Source: Hamadaea tsunoensis DSM 44101
GTDB lineage: Bacteria > Actinomycetota > Actinomycetes > Mycobacteriales > Micromonosporaceae
NCBI RefSeq assembly: GCF_000428945.1
Contig: NZ_AUAX01000007.1
Coordinates: 310,001-374,000 of the forward strand
DNA length: 64,000 nucleotides
Direction of reading: 5' to 3'
The notes beneath the pieces were generated by a model. The model searched no databases. It was given only the letters and a program-made list of their open reading frames with translations, and was not told where the DNA came from. The translations under genes were made by a program, and so were the position numbers. Of the stretch, positions 7,629 to 15,900 are shown in pieces (the stretch's first letter is position 1; each line of letters starts with the position of its first letter).

Positions 7629-8545
7629 CCCTGAGTCTCGACACGCGGCCCGAGGAACTCGTCGTCCGGCACGGCGAGCAGGAACTCTTCCGCTACGTCT
7701 ACGTCCCGCACGACGCGCAGCGCGAGTCGCCCCGGCCCTACTTCCACCCGATCCGCACCCTCACCGGCGACGTCGTCAGCCTCTACCGCCCGCACGACCA
7801 CGTGTGGCACAAGGGCATCGCCCTCTCGCTGCCCAACGTGGGCGACGCGAACTTCTGGGGCGGCGTCACCTACGTCCGCGACCAGGGCTACGTGCAACTG
7901 CCCAACGACGGCGCCATGGTCCACACCGGCTTCGACGTGCTCGAGGCCGACGACGCGGGGGTACGCGTACAGGAGCGCCTGATCTGGGTCACGCAGCAGG
8001 GCGAGCACTGGTTCACCGAGATCCGCTCGATCGCGGTGACGGCCGACGAGGCGGCCGGCGCGTGGACCCTCGCGTTCGCGACGACCTTCCGCAACGTGTC
8101 CGGCGCCGAGGTCGTCATGGGCAGCCCGACGACGCAGGGCCGGGAGAACGCGGGCTACGGCGGCCTGTTCTGGCGGGGGCCGCGCTCGTTCACCGGCGGC
8201 CGCGTCTACGTCCCCGGTCAGCAGGGCGGCGACGATCTCATGGGCGTACGCGCGCCGTGGCTGGCCTTCGCCGGCGACCACGACGAGAAGACGGGATCGT
8301 CCACACTGGTCTTCGTCGAGGCGCCGGAGAACCCGGACACCCCGGCGAAGTGGTTCGTCCGCTCGACCCCGTTCGCGGCCGTGTGCCCGGCCCCGTTCTT
8401 CGACGTCGAGGTCCCCGTGGCCGACGGCGGATCGCTGTCGTACGCGTACGCGGTGGTGGTCGCGGACGGCGACGGCGGCCTGGCCGGTGCCGAGGCGCTG
8501 GCGAAGATCGGCGAGCAGGCCCTGATCCGGCCCGTGGAGCTGTGA
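7625..8545 (+). CDS. PmoA-like protein (DUF6807 family)
   Basis: A 306-residue soluble protein beginning MTLSLDTRPEELVVRHG. The stretches YFHPIRTLTGDVVSLYRPHD and HVWHKGIALSLPNVGDANFW are hallmarks of the DUF6807/PmoA family, with conserved histidines that may bind metal or sugar. The family name comes from a distant similarity and it is not a methane monooxygenase. These genes usually accompany Gfo/Idh/MocA dehydrogenases and sugar ABC importers, as here. Its start overlaps the upstream stop (ATGA) and its stop overlaps the next start, so it is translationally coupled on both sides. The biochemical role is unknown. Confidence 0.88.
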   Translation: MTLSLDTRPEELVVRHGEQELFRYVYVPHDAQRESPRPYFHPIRTLTGDVVSLYRPHDHVWHKGIALSLPNVGDANFWGGVTYVRDQGYVQLPNDGAMVHTGFDVLEADDAGVRVQERLIWVTQQGEHWFTEIRSIAVTADEAAGAWTLAFATTFRNVSGAEVVMGSPTTQGRENAGYGGLFWRGPRSFTGGRVYVPGQQGGDDLMGVRAPWLAFAGDHDEKTGSSTLVFVEAPENPDTPAKWFVRSTPFAAVCPAPFFDVEVPVADGGSLSYAYAVVVADGDGGLAGAEALAKIGEQALIRPVEL

Positions 8546-9234
8546 TGGACTGGTTCCCCGGCGGCACCGCCGTGTCGGTGGTCGCCGTCTACGACTGGCC
8601 GGCGGTCGACGGCCATCTCGGCGGCTCGCCGCACCTGCACACCGCGTCGGCCGAGGGCTACGTCGTGCTCGGCGGCTCGGGCACCCTGGAGACCCTGAGC
8701 TCCGCCGGGTACGCCGAGCGCCCGCTGGCCGAGGGCACGGTCCTGTGGTTCACCCCCGGAACCGTGCACCGGCTGGTCAACGGCGACGGCAAGCTGCGCA
8801 TCCTGGTCGTCATGCAGAACGCCGGCCTGCCCGAGGCGGGGGACGCGGTGTTCACCTTCCCGCCCGAGATCCTCGCCGACGCGAGCGCGTACGCGGAGAA
8901 GAAGGTCATGGAGACGCGGGCCCGGCGCGACCTGGCGCTGGCCGGCTACCTGGAACTGCGCTCGGCCGTCCAGGAACGCGGCCCCGAAGCCCTCGACCCC
9001 CTGTACGCGGCCGCGGCCCGGCTGGTGGGCGACAGGACGGAAGAGTGGCGCAAGCTGTGGCGGGAGCGGGTGCTCGACCAGGCGCAGCGGACCGACGAGC
9101 AGCTGACCGCCCTGGCCGCGGGGAAGTACGACCACCTGCGACGGTCCACGGTGAACGACGCCCGGCCGGCGGAACCGCGCAACGGCATGTGCGGCCGCCT
9201 GTCCGTGTGGGAGTTCGGCCGCCCGACTCCCTAA
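8545..9234 (+). CDS. cupin-domain sugar-locus protein
   Basis: A 229-residue protein with an N-terminal cupin barrel: motif 1 is PHLHTASAEGYVVLGGSG (metal-ligand histidines), motif 2 is PGTVHRLVN. The C-terminal 120 residues are a helical, charged region (AEKKVMETRARRDLALAGYL) not typical of simple cupins. The ATG overlaps the upstream stop (TGATG). It closes the three-gene sugar operon. A role as isomerase, epimerase or sensor for the same substrate is possible; nothing in the sequence decides between them. Confidence 0.85.
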   Translation: MDWFPGGTAVSVVAVYDWPAVDGHLGGSPHLHTASAEGYVVLGGSGTLETLSSAGYAERPLAEGTVLWFTPGTVHRLVNGDGKLRILVVMQNAGLPEAGDAVFTFPPEILADASAYAEKKVMETRARRDLALAGYLELRSAVQERGPEALDPLYAAAARLVGDRTEEWRKLWRERVLDQAQRTDEQLTALAAGKYDHLRRSTVNDARPAEPRNGMCGRLSVWEFGRPTP

Positions 9235-9265
9235 ACCGGCATCACGATCCGCATTCGTTGACGCA

Positions 9266-9285
9266 TGTCCATTGATCAATGGACA
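9266..9285. promoter_or_regulatory. perfect 20-bp palindrome
   Basis: TGTCCATTGATCAATGGACA is fully self-complementary with no loop, the form of a dimeric repressor site. It lies 32 bp after the cupin stop and 100 bp before the secreted-protein gene at 9387. TTGACG at 9258-9263 could be a -35 element overlapping its edge, but no convincing -10 follows. Confidence 0.5.
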
Positions 9286-9386
9286 GCCGGACGATGCCGA
9301 GCCCGGCCCCGCCGCCACTACCGTAGGCCACCAGTTGGTCACGGGGAGGCATCGGGCCGCCCCGTGCTGGACGAACGGAGGACGCG

Positions 9387-9902
9387 GTGACGCGTACCGC
9401 ACGAGTCGTGCTCGCCCTGATGATGGCCTTCAGCATCGCCGGTACGGCGACGCCGGCCCTGGCATCGGAGCCGGACTGCCCCCTCGACGGCTGCGGTGGC
9501 GGCGAGCTCCCGCCCCCGCCCGGCGGCGGGGGCGGCCCGACCTACGTCCTGCAGGGCGTCATCCAGAAGATCGACGAGGCGCACGAGGGCGCCTGGCCGA
9601 GCCGGCTCGGCACCATCCAGATCCGCGGCTACTCCCGGCTGGCCAACGCGAACAACGACCGTATCGACGCCGACTACATCAACGTACGGTGCTACGCGAA
9701 CGTGCTCGCCTACTCCACGACCGACTACGACTCCGAGAACAACGGCGCGCTCGTCGACGTCCACTTCTGGTCGCCGAAGGTACCCACCTCGGGCGTACCC
9801 GCCGCGTCCCGGACGGTCACCGTCACGTGCAGTCACCACGCCGAGAAGAACGGCGTCAGCTACGACACCACGAGCAGCGCCCAGTTCGTGATCGCCGAAT
9901 GA
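9387..9902 (+). CDS. secreted protein of unknown function
   Basis: A 171-residue protein with a signal peptide (RVVLALMMAFSIAGTATPALA, cut expected near residue 26). A short acidic cysteine-bearing segment (EPDCPLDGCGGG) and a proline/glycine linker lead into a domain of about 125 residues rich in beta-strand patterns with two cysteines (NVRCYAN and VTVTCSHH) that may pair outside the cell. GTG start, with GGAGG about nine bases upstream. I do not recognise the family. A strong hairpin follows the stop. Confidence 0.8.
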   Translation: MTRTARVVLALMMAFSIAGTATPALASEPDCPLDGCGGGELPPPPGGGGGPTYVLQGVIQKIDEAHEGAWPSRLGTIQIRGYSRLANANNDRIDADYINVRCYANVLAYSTTDYDSENNGALVDVHFWSPKVPTSGVPAASRTVTVTCSHHAEKNGVSYDTTSSAQFVIAE

Positions 9903-9907
9903 CCGCG

Positions 9908-9954
9908 GTCGTGGCCCCGCCCACCGTCGCCGACGCGGATCGGGGCCACGACCG
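9908..9954 (+). terminator. hairpin terminator of the secreted-protein gene
   Basis: GGTCGTGGCCCC (9908-9919) and GGGGCCACGACC (9943-9954) are perfect 12-bp arms starting five bases after the stop codon. There is no U-run, which is usual for actinobacterial terminators. Confidence 0.7.
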
Positions 9955-10007
9955 GTCACCGTACGTGTGATCGCGGATCCCCCAGAAGCGGCTCGGTGCG
10001 CAGACGA

Positions 10008-10043
10008 CGGCAGGGCCGCCCGGTGCCCCGGACGGCCCTGCCG
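10008..10043 (-). terminator. hairpin terminator of the small minus-strand gene
   Basis: CGGCAGGGCCG (10008-10018) and CGGCCCTGCCG (10033-10043) form perfect 11-bp arms, 15 bp beyond the stop of the gene at 10059-10265. Confidence 0.65.
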
Positions 10044-10058
10044 GTTGTAGCCCCGTTA

Positions 10059-10265
10059 TCAGTCGGCCAGGGCGACGATCGCCTGCGCCCACTTGAAGTG
10101 CTTCTGCTTCGCCAGGTCACGGATGGTCTTGATGCCGAAGGCCTTGTCGAGGAACTCGGCGTCCTCCTTGGTCAGTCCCTCGAGGGCGGTGACCGGGGCC
10201 TCCGCGAGCTCCTGGGCCGACTTGCCCTCCCACTGCTTCATCAGCTTCTTCTCGAGTCCCAGCAT
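10059..10265 (-). CDS. small conserved actinobacterial protein, 68 aa
   Basis: A basic and acidic helical protein, MLGLEKKLMKQWEGKSAQEL, then APVTALEGLTKEDAEFLDKA and FGIKTIRDLAKQKHFKWAQA. The second half looks like a helix-hairpin-helix (GLTKEDAEFL...GIKTIRDLA), a fold that often binds nucleic acid without sequence specificity. AGGAG precedes the ATG. It has its own terminator and stands alone. The function is unknown; a small DNA-binding or chromatin-associated role is the best guess. Confidence 0.75.
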   Translation of the reverse strand: MLGLEKKLMKQWEGKSAQELAEAPVTALEGLTKEDAEFLDKAFGIKTIRDLAKQKHFKWAQAIVALAD

Positions 10266-10424
10266 GGGAGTCTCCTGTTCGTCGTCGAACCGGGCCGCGC
10301 GGGGTCGCGGCGGCACACCGGCGCATCCTAGAGCGGTCAGGTGACGGCCGGGCAGCCTGCTGACCAACAGCCGACAGAACCCCCGGCGACAGAATCCCAG
10401 GTCATATCCAAGATCGCGCATTCC

Positions 10425-11435
10425 TCACGGGGTCGCCGCGGCCAGCGTGAAGGAGGCCGAGGCGCCGGGGCCGAACCGGCAGCCCGCGCAGGACGCGGCG
10501 TGCGGCGTCAGCCGGATCGTCCCCGTACGCACGGTCGGCGGCACCGCGAACGCGATGAGCGTCCCGGAGCCGCCCGTCGTGCCGAACTCGTACAGCGGCA
10601 GGGCCCGCGCCTGCGCCGGGTACGCGTGCCCGCCCGCGACCAGGGTGAAGCTGCGCCGTGCGTCCAGAGTGGAGTCCGTGACGTGGCCGGAGTACCGCTG
10701 AAGACTCGTGTCGAGGACGGCGAACGCCTGCCCGGCCGGTGCCCAGCCGTCCTTCGGCGTCCACGGGACCAGCCGGAGCGGCCCGTGCAGGACGAGGTTG
10801 CCGCCGCCGCCGACCGAGCGCAGTTCGATCTCGTCACCCGCGAACGGGTGGTAGAACAGGTCGACCGCGTCCGCCGCCCGCTGGCCGGTACGCAGGTCGA
10901 GGGTCTGCGTACGGCCCTGGTCGGTGACGGCCAGCGCGATCGGGGCGCCCTTCGGGACGACCGCGACGAGCGTGCGCTCCGGGTCGGGGGCCGCCCCGTC
11001 GAGAGGGCGCGGGTGACCGTCGACGAGCAGGTTCGCGGTGGCGCCCGGGAAGTCGGCCGGAATGTTGAGGGTGCCGGGCTGCCGTTCGGCCACGTGGGCC
11101 AGGAAGATCTCCTGTCCCGCCGGGGCGGCCACCGGGCGCGGGAAGCCCAGCCGGGTGGCGTCGTCCACCGTCAGGCGGTCGGTGGTCGCCGTCCAGTCGT
11201 AGCGGGTCGCGTACGTGGGGCCGATCAGGAGCGCCTGGGCGGGATCGAAGGCCCGGCGCACGCCCGCGACCGGACCGTCGGCCGCCGGCTCGCCGCCGAT
11301 CACCTTGGCGTACGCGGCGTCGAGCAGGTCGCCCGGCGGCGACGGCGGCCCGGCCGGCCCCGGATTCTGCGTACCGCACGCCATGAGCAGCAGCACCGTC
11401 AACCCGGCAGCCGTCAACCCGGCGTACCTGCGCAT
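10425..11435 (-). CDS. lipoprotein of unknown function
   Basis: A 336-residue exported protein with signal sequence MRRYAGLTAAGLTVLLLMAC, in which LLLMAC is the lipobox. The mature part begins with a proline-rich linker and contains two or three beta-rich domains, including a C-terminal stretch with a Cys pair (SCAGCRFGPGASASF). I chose the ATG at 11435 because GGGGG lies five bases before it; an in-frame ATG at 11441 would overlap that site. It follows the MmcQ/YjbR gene by 56 bp on the same strand. I recognise no family. Confidence 0.75.
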   Translation of the reverse strand: MRRYAGLTAAGLTVLLLMACGTQNPGPAGPPSPPGDLLDAAYAKVIGGEPAADGPVAGVRRAFDPAQALLIGPTYATRYDWTATTDRLTVDDATRLGFPRPVAAPAGQEIFLAHVAERQPGTLNIPADFPGATANLLVDGHPRPLDGAAPDPERTLVAVVPKGAPIALAVTDQGRTQTLDLRTGQRAADAVDLFYHPFAGDEIELRSVGGGGNLVLHGPLRLVPWTPKDGWAPAGQAFAVLDTSLQRYSGHVTDSTLDARRSFTLVAGGHAYPAQARALPLYEFGTTGGSGTLIAFAVPPTVRTGTIRLTPHAASCAGCRFGPGASASFTLAAATP

Positions 11436-11491
11436 CGTCATCCCCCGAATGTGTCGCTTGTGGACGTCGGGGATCGTACCCAGGATTCGCC

Positions 11492-11854
11492 CTACACGGT
11501 GGGCCGCTCCCGTTTGGGCAGCTTCGCGACGATGGCCGCGTACGAGTCGTCGATCGCCTCGCGGATCTCGGCGTCCGGGATCGCCCCGCCGGTGCGCAGC
11601 GTGTTCCACCCCGACCGCCCGATGTACGCCATCACGGCCGCGTCGTCCGGATAGCGCAGCACCCATTCGTCGGCGATCTCGCGGCTCGGGCCGCACTTGA
11701 GGCCGACCGAGGCGTGGGCGGCGTCCCGGCCGCCGAGGAACGCGAAGATCTTGCCCGACGTGCCCACCTTGACGACGAAGTCGCCCTCCCAGGGCTGATC
11801 CTCCCAGGCGCCCGGCTTGCCGAGGCAGTACTTGCGCAGCGCGGCCCACTTCAT
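11492..11854 (-). CDS. MmcQ/YjbR family protein
   Basis: A 120-residue protein with the CyaY-like fold typical of MmcQ/YjbR: MKWAALRKYCLGKPGAWEDQ at the N-terminus, FVVKVGTSGKIFAFLGGRD in the first sheet, and a C-terminal IDDSYAAIVAKLPKRER that matches the family's conserved helix. The family is often called DNA-binding on thin evidence; many members are of unknown role. GGAAGGGGG precedes the ATG. It is divergent from the amidohydrolase at 11930. Confidence 0.9.
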   Translation of the reverse strand: MKWAALRKYCLGKPGAWEDQPWEGDFVVKVGTSGKIFAFLGGRDAAHASVGLKCGPSREIADEWVLRYPDDAAVMAYIGRSGWNTLRTGGAIPDAEIREAIDDSYAAIVAKLPKRERPTV

Positions 11855-11929
11855 ACGACGACCCCCTTCCGCACCGATGATCGCAGAAGCCGTGGACGAG
11901 GGCCGGGACGCGTCGGGCATACTCGCTGG

Positions 11930-13567
11930 GTGATCTCCGCCGACGCGCCCGCCGACCTGCTCTTCCGCGGTGGTCCGGTGTTCTCGGCCGGCACCGTGAT
12001 CCCGGCCGGCGCCGTCGCGGTCTCGGGCGGCCGGATCGCCGCGCTCGGACCGGCCGCCGAGGCGCTGGCCGGCACGCGTACGGAGGTCGTGGAACTGGCC
12101 GGCCGGCTGCTGCTGCCCGGCTTCGTCGACGCGCACGTGCACCCGGGCAGCGCCGGGCTGGAACGGCTGCGCTGCGACCTGTCCGCGTACCGGACCAGGG
12201 CGGCGTACCTCGACGCGATCGGCGCGTACGCGGCCGAGCACCCCGGCCGGGAGTGGATCCTCGGCGGCGGCTGGGCGATGGACCAGTTCCCGGGCGGTAC
12301 GCCGCGCCGCGAGGACCTCGACGCGATCGTGGCGGACCGGCCGGTGTTCCTGCCGAACCGGGACCACCACGCGGTCTGGGTGAACTCCGAGGCGCTGCGC
12401 CGGGCCGGCATCGACGCGCGTACGCCCGACCCGGCCGACGGGCGGATCGAACGCGACCCCGACGGGCGGCCGACCGGCACGCTGCACGAGGGCGCCGCCG
12501 CGCTGGTCGGCCGGCTCGTCGGCGAACCCACGCCGGCCGAACTGCTCGACGGGCTGCGGGAGGGGCAGCGCGTACTGCATTCGTTCGGGATCACCGCGTG
12601 GCAGGACGCCATCGTCGGCGCGTACGACAGCCTGCCGGACGTCTTCGACACCTACCGCGAGCTGGAGGACCGGGGCGAGCTGACCGGGCGCGTGGTGGGC
12701 GCGCTGTGGTGGGAGCGCGAGCGGGGGCTCGACCAGCTGCCGTTCCTGCTGGAACGGCGGCGGGCGACCGAGGGGCGGCGGTTCCGGGCGACGGCCGTGA
12801 AGATGATGCTCGACGGCGTCTGCGAGACGTTCACCGCGAGCATGCACGAGCCCTACGTCGGCCACGGCGGCCAGGGCCTGGACTTCATCGACCCCGGCGA
12901 GCTCGCCGGATACGTGACCGCGCTCGACGCCGCCGGCTTCCAGGTGCACTTCCACGCCATCGGCGACCGGGCCGTCAGCCACGCGCTCGACGCGGTCGCC
13001 GCGGCCCGCTCCGCGAACAACTCCATGCTGCGCCACCACATCGCGCACGTCCAGGTCGTGCGCCCCGAAGATCTGCCCCGCTTCCGTACGCTCGGCGTCG
13101 CGGCGACCGTCCAGGCGCTCTGGGCCTGCCACGAACCGCAGATGACGGAGCTGACCCTGCCCGTCCTCACCGCGGAGCGCGCGGGCTGGCAGTACCCCTT
13201 CGGTTCGTTCGCCCGGTCCGGCGTACGCCTGGCGTTCGGCAGCGACTGGCCGGTGTCCTCGCCCGACCCGCTGCAGGCGGTCCACGTGGCCGTGCACCGG
13301 ACCGTCCCGCCGAGCGGGGACACCGGGGATCCGGTGCAGCGCCGGCCGTTCCTGCCCGAGCAGCGGCTGGACCTGGCGACCGCGCTGACCGGCTACACCC
13401 AGGGATCCGCCTGGGTCAACGGGATGGACGCGAGCGCCGGCGAGATCGCGGTCGGCCGGCCCGCCGACCTCGTCCTGCTCGACCGGGACGTCTTCAGCGC
13501 ACCGGTCGCCGCCGCGGCCGTGGAGCGTACGCTCGCCGCCGGCCAGACCGTCTACTCACGACAGTGA
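11930..13567 (+). CDS. YtcJ-type amidohydrolase
   Basis: A 545-residue metal-dependent hydrolase of the amidohydrolase_3/YtcJ family. The metal site is LPGFVDAHVHPGSAGL near residue 65; further histidines lie in FQVHFHAIGDRAVSHALDAV and RHHIAHVQVV, and the C-terminal GSDWPVSSPDPLQAVHVAV carries the catalytic aspartate. Family members hydrolyse amide or imine bonds in N-acyl and formamide compounds. The chosen GTG follows CATACT by six bases, so the transcript may be leaderless. The 3' end overlaps a possible GTG of the next gene. Confidence 0.9.
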   Translation: MISADAPADLLFRGGPVFSAGTVIPAGAVAVSGGRIAALGPAAEALAGTRTEVVELAGRLLLPGFVDAHVHPGSAGLERLRCDLSAYRTRAAYLDAIGAYAAEHPGREWILGGGWAMDQFPGGTPRREDLDAIVADRPVFLPNRDHHAVWVNSEALRRAGIDARTPDPADGRIERDPDGRPTGTLHEGAAALVGRLVGEPTPAELLDGLREGQRVLHSFGITAWQDAIVGAYDSLPDVFDTYRELEDRGELTGRVVGALWWERERGLDQLPFLLERRRATEGRRFRATAVKMMLDGVCETFTASMHEPYVGHGGQGLDFIDPGELAGYVTALDAAGFQVHFHAIGDRAVSHALDAVAAARSANNSMLRHHIAHVQVVRPEDLPRFRTLGVAATVQALWACHEPQMTELTLPVLTAERAGWQYPFGSFARSGVRLAFGSDWPVSSPDPLQAVHVAVHRTVPPSGDTGDPVQRRPFLPEQRLDLATALTGYTQGSAWVNGMDASAGEIAVGRPADLVLLDRDVFSAPVAAAAVERTLAAGQTVYSRQ

Positions 13568-13581
13568 ATTCGGGGATACTC

Positions 13582-14106
13582 ATGGAAACGTTGCTGTTCC
13601 GCACCGCCACCGCCGAGGACGTGCCCGCCGTCGTACGCCTCGTCGAATCGGCGTACCGGGGCGACGCCAGCCGGGCGGGCTGGACCACCGAGGCCGACAT
13701 CCTCGACGGCCAGCGTACCGACGCCGCGGCGGTCGCCGCCCTGATCGACGATCCGCTGGCCCGGCTGCTGCTCGCCGTCCGCGACGCCGAGATCGTCGCC
13801 TGCTGCCACCTCGAAGACCGGGGCGAGTACGCGTACTTCGGGATGTTCGCGGTACGCCCCACCGAGCAGGGCGGCGGGCTCGGCCGGGCGGTGATGGCCG
13901 AGGCCGAGCGCTTCGCCCGCGACGAGTGGCACGTGGCCCGGATGCACATGACCGTCATCTCCGTACGCGACGAACTCATCGCCTGGTACGAGCGGCGCGG
14001 GTACCGGCGTACGGGGGAGATGTCGCCGTTCCCGTACGGCGACGAGCGGTTCGGCGTGCCCCGCCGCGACGACCTGCGCTTCGAACTCCTCGTGAAGGAC
14101 CTGTAG
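13582..14106 (+). CDS. GNAT-family N-acetyltransferase
   Basis: A 174-residue acetyltransferase. The acetyl-CoA site reads YFGMFAVRPTEQGGGLGRAV, with the (Q/R)xxGxG-like pyrophosphate loop in the EQGGGLGRAV segment, and YERRGYRRTGEMSPFPYGDE is the final conserved strand-helix of many small-molecule or peptide acetyltransferases. I chose the ATG, with CGGGGA upstream; a GTG at 13564 overlapping the previous stop is possible but has no ribosome binding site. It lies 14 bp after the amidohydrolase, so the two are probably one transcript. The substrate is unknown. Confidence 0.88.
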   Translation: METLLFRTATAEDVPAVVRLVESAYRGDASRAGWTTEADILDGQRTDAAAVAALIDDPLARLLLAVRDAEIVACCHLEDRGEYAYFGMFAVRPTEQGGGLGRAVMAEAERFARDEWHVARMHMTVISVRDELIAWYERRGYRRTGEMSPFPYGDERFGVPRRDDLRFELLVKDL

Positions 14107-14117
14107 TCGCTTGCTCT

Positions 14118-14198
14118 CAAGATCCCGTGTGGATCAGGTTTTCGCACGTAATCTTGGCCCAAGATTCGGGTGATTTCCCTGATCCAAACGGAATCTTG
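14118..14198. repeat. family A nested palindrome, copy 1
   Basis: Outer arms begin CAAGATCCCGTGTGGATCAG and end CTGATCCAAACGGAATCTTG. The inner hairpin is AATCTTGG-C-CCAAGATT. It starts 12 bp after the acetyltransferase stop. This copy belongs to the subtype with GGTTTTCGCACG between outer and inner stems, like copy 3. Confidence 0.85.
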
Positions 14199-14252
14199 GG
14201 ACGGCGCAAGGTCGAGTCGTCGGCGGCAGGAAGGCTGTGCTCTCATAGTGCG

Positions 14253-15314
14253 ATGGCGCACATCCGGGACTGGCTGATCTACGGGGCCAACGGGTACACC
14301 GGCGAGCTGATCGCCCGCGCGGCGGCCGAGCGCGGTCTCGCGCCGGTCCTGGCCGGGCGCTCGGTCGGCAAGGTCGAGCCGCTCGCCCGGGAACTGGGCC
14401 TGCGCTGGCGGGCGTTCGACCTGGCCAGCCCCGCGCGGATCGCCACCGAGCTCGACGGGATCGGTCTCGTGCTGCACTGCGCGGGCCCCTTCTCGGCCAC
14501 CAGCGCCCCGATGATCGAGGGCTGCCTGAAGGCGCGCGTGCACTATCTCGACATCACCGGCGAGATCGACGTGTTCGAGCACGCGTACGCGTTGGACGAG
14601 CGGGCCCGCTCCAGCGGTGTCGTGCTGTGCCCGGGGGTCGGGTTCGACGTGATCCCCACCGATTGCGTGGCCGCCGCCCTGGCCGAGTCCCTGCCCGACG
14701 CGACGCATCTCGCGCTCGGCTTCGACACCCGGGCCGGCATGTCCCCGGGCACGCTCAAGACCTCGATCGAGGGCATCGGGACCGCCGGACGCGTACGCCG
14801 TGACGGGCGCATCGTCCGCGTCGGCCACGGCCGGATCGTGCGGCGGGTCGACTTCGGGGCGGGGGAGAAGGACGCGGCCGCCATCCCGTGGGGTGACGTC
14901 GCCAGCGCGTACCGGACGACGGGGATCCCGAACATCGAGGTGTTCATCCCGACCTCGCGCAAGCGCGTCCGCTCGATGCGCCTGGCCAACGCGGCCCGGC
15001 CGATCCTGCGCCTCGGCCCGGTACGCCGTTTCCTGCAGCGGCGCGTCGAGCGTACGGTGCCGGGGCCGAGCGCCGAGCAGCGCGCGCGGCACACCACGTT
15101 CGTCTGGGGCGAGGCCGTCAACGCCGCCGGAGCCCGCCGCACCGCCCGGATCACCACCGCGAACGGCTACGACCTGACGGTCGCGGGCGCGCTCGCGGCG
15201 GTGGACGCGCTCCTCGCGGATCGGCCGGCGGGCGGCGCGTACACGCCGTCCCAACTGCTCGGGGCGGATCTCGTGACGCGCCTGCCCGGCTCCGGGGACC
15301 TGGTGCTCAGCTGA
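14253..15314 (+). CDS. saccharopine dehydrogenase-like trans-acting enoyl reductase
   Basis: A 353-residue NADP-binding protein. The Rossmann start is WLIYGANGYTGELIARAAAE, with GANGYTG as the dinucleotide loop; VHYLDITGEIDVFEHAYALD and CPGVGFDVIPTDCVAAALAE are characteristic of the family containing the mycobacterial trans-acting enoyl reductase Rv2953 and many saccharopine dehydrogenase-like proteins. It is not one of the saccharopine-forming enzymes found at 25.7-28.0 kb. ATG 14253 has no strong ribosome binding site. The 3' end overlaps the convergent lipoprotein gene by eight bases. The substrate is unknown. Confidence 0.82.
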   Translation: MAHIRDWLIYGANGYTGELIARAAAERGLAPVLAGRSVGKVEPLARELGLRWRAFDLASPARIATELDGIGLVLHCAGPFSATSAPMIEGCLKARVHYLDITGEIDVFEHAYALDERARSSGVVLCPGVGFDVIPTDCVAAALAESLPDATHLALGFDTRAGMSPGTLKTSIEGIGTAGRVRRDGRIVRVGHGRIVRRVDFGAGEKDAAAIPWGDVASAYRTTGIPNIEVFIPTSRKRVRSMRLANAARPILRLGPVRRFLQRRVERTVPGPSAEQRARHTTFVWGEAVNAAGARRTARITTANGYDLTVAGALAAVDALLADRPAGGAYTPSQLLGADLVTRLPGSGDLVLS

Positions 15315-15900
15315 GCTTCACCGGGTCCGAGCAGTACAGGTGCTGCACCGCCGTCGTCGAGGACAGGTGCGGCAGCCGCACCTCGTCGCCCGCCGCCAGG
15401 GTCGCCTTCACCTCGGTCTCGCGTACGGCGCCGAGGCAGAAGACCACCTCCCGCACCGGGTCCGGCAGCGCGATCGTCCCGTCGCCGTAGTCGTCCCCGT
15501 ACGGGTGGTTGCGCTTGAGGGGCAGCGGCACGGTCAGCGTCCGCTCGATCCGGTCGCCGTCCTTCACGCGTACGCCGTCGGCGAAGTTCGGGTGGCTCCA
15601 GGTCTTGCCGCCCTCGGGCATGGTGAACGCGCGCTGCCCGATCTGGACCCGGCCGGACGTCTGACCCACGACGTACGCCGGGTCGACCCGGCTGAGCACG
15701 ACGAGCGTGCCGCCGGACCGGTTGACCAGCGTGTACGCGACCTTGACCGCCCCGTCGCCCACGGTGACGTCGGCGCTGAACTCGGCCGCCGGGGCGGTGC
15801 CGGCGGGTTGCGGGTCCGCCGGCTCGCCCTGTTTCGCCGCGCAGCCGCCGGACCCGACGGCCAGCGCCAGCCCCGCCGCCAGCAAAGCCCTAGTACGCAT
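15307..15900 (-). CDS. lipoprotein downstream of the RTX metallopeptidase; possible antidote
   Basis: A 197-residue lipoprotein: signal MRTRALLAAGLALAVGSGGC with the lipidated cysteine at residue 20, then a short linker and a beta-sandwich-like domain (VKVAYTLVNRSGGTLVVLSR). Cysteines at VVFCLG and LYCSDP could pair. The ATG lies inside the 3' end of the toxin-like gene, an 11-bp overlap, so the two are translated together. A membrane-anchored exported protein encoded immediately after a secreted protease is the usual position for an immunity protein or inhibitor. That is inference; no known immunity family is recognisable. Confidence 0.75.
   Translation of the reverse strand: MRTRALLAAGLALAVGSGGCAAKQGEPADPQPAGTAPAAEFSADVTVGDGAVKVAYTLVNRSGGTLVVLSRVDPAYVVGQTSGRVQIGQRAFTMPEGGKTWSHPNFADGVRVKDGDRIERTLTVPLPLKRNHPYGDDYGDGTIALPDPVREVVFCLGAVRETEVKATLAAGDEVRLPHLSSTTAVQHLYCSDPVKLS

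Noticed and set aside
13564-13581. GTG at 13564 as start of the acetyltransferase, overlapping the amidohydrolase stop
   Set aside because: No ribosome binding site; the ATG at 13582 has CGGGGA upstream and begins at the conserved part.
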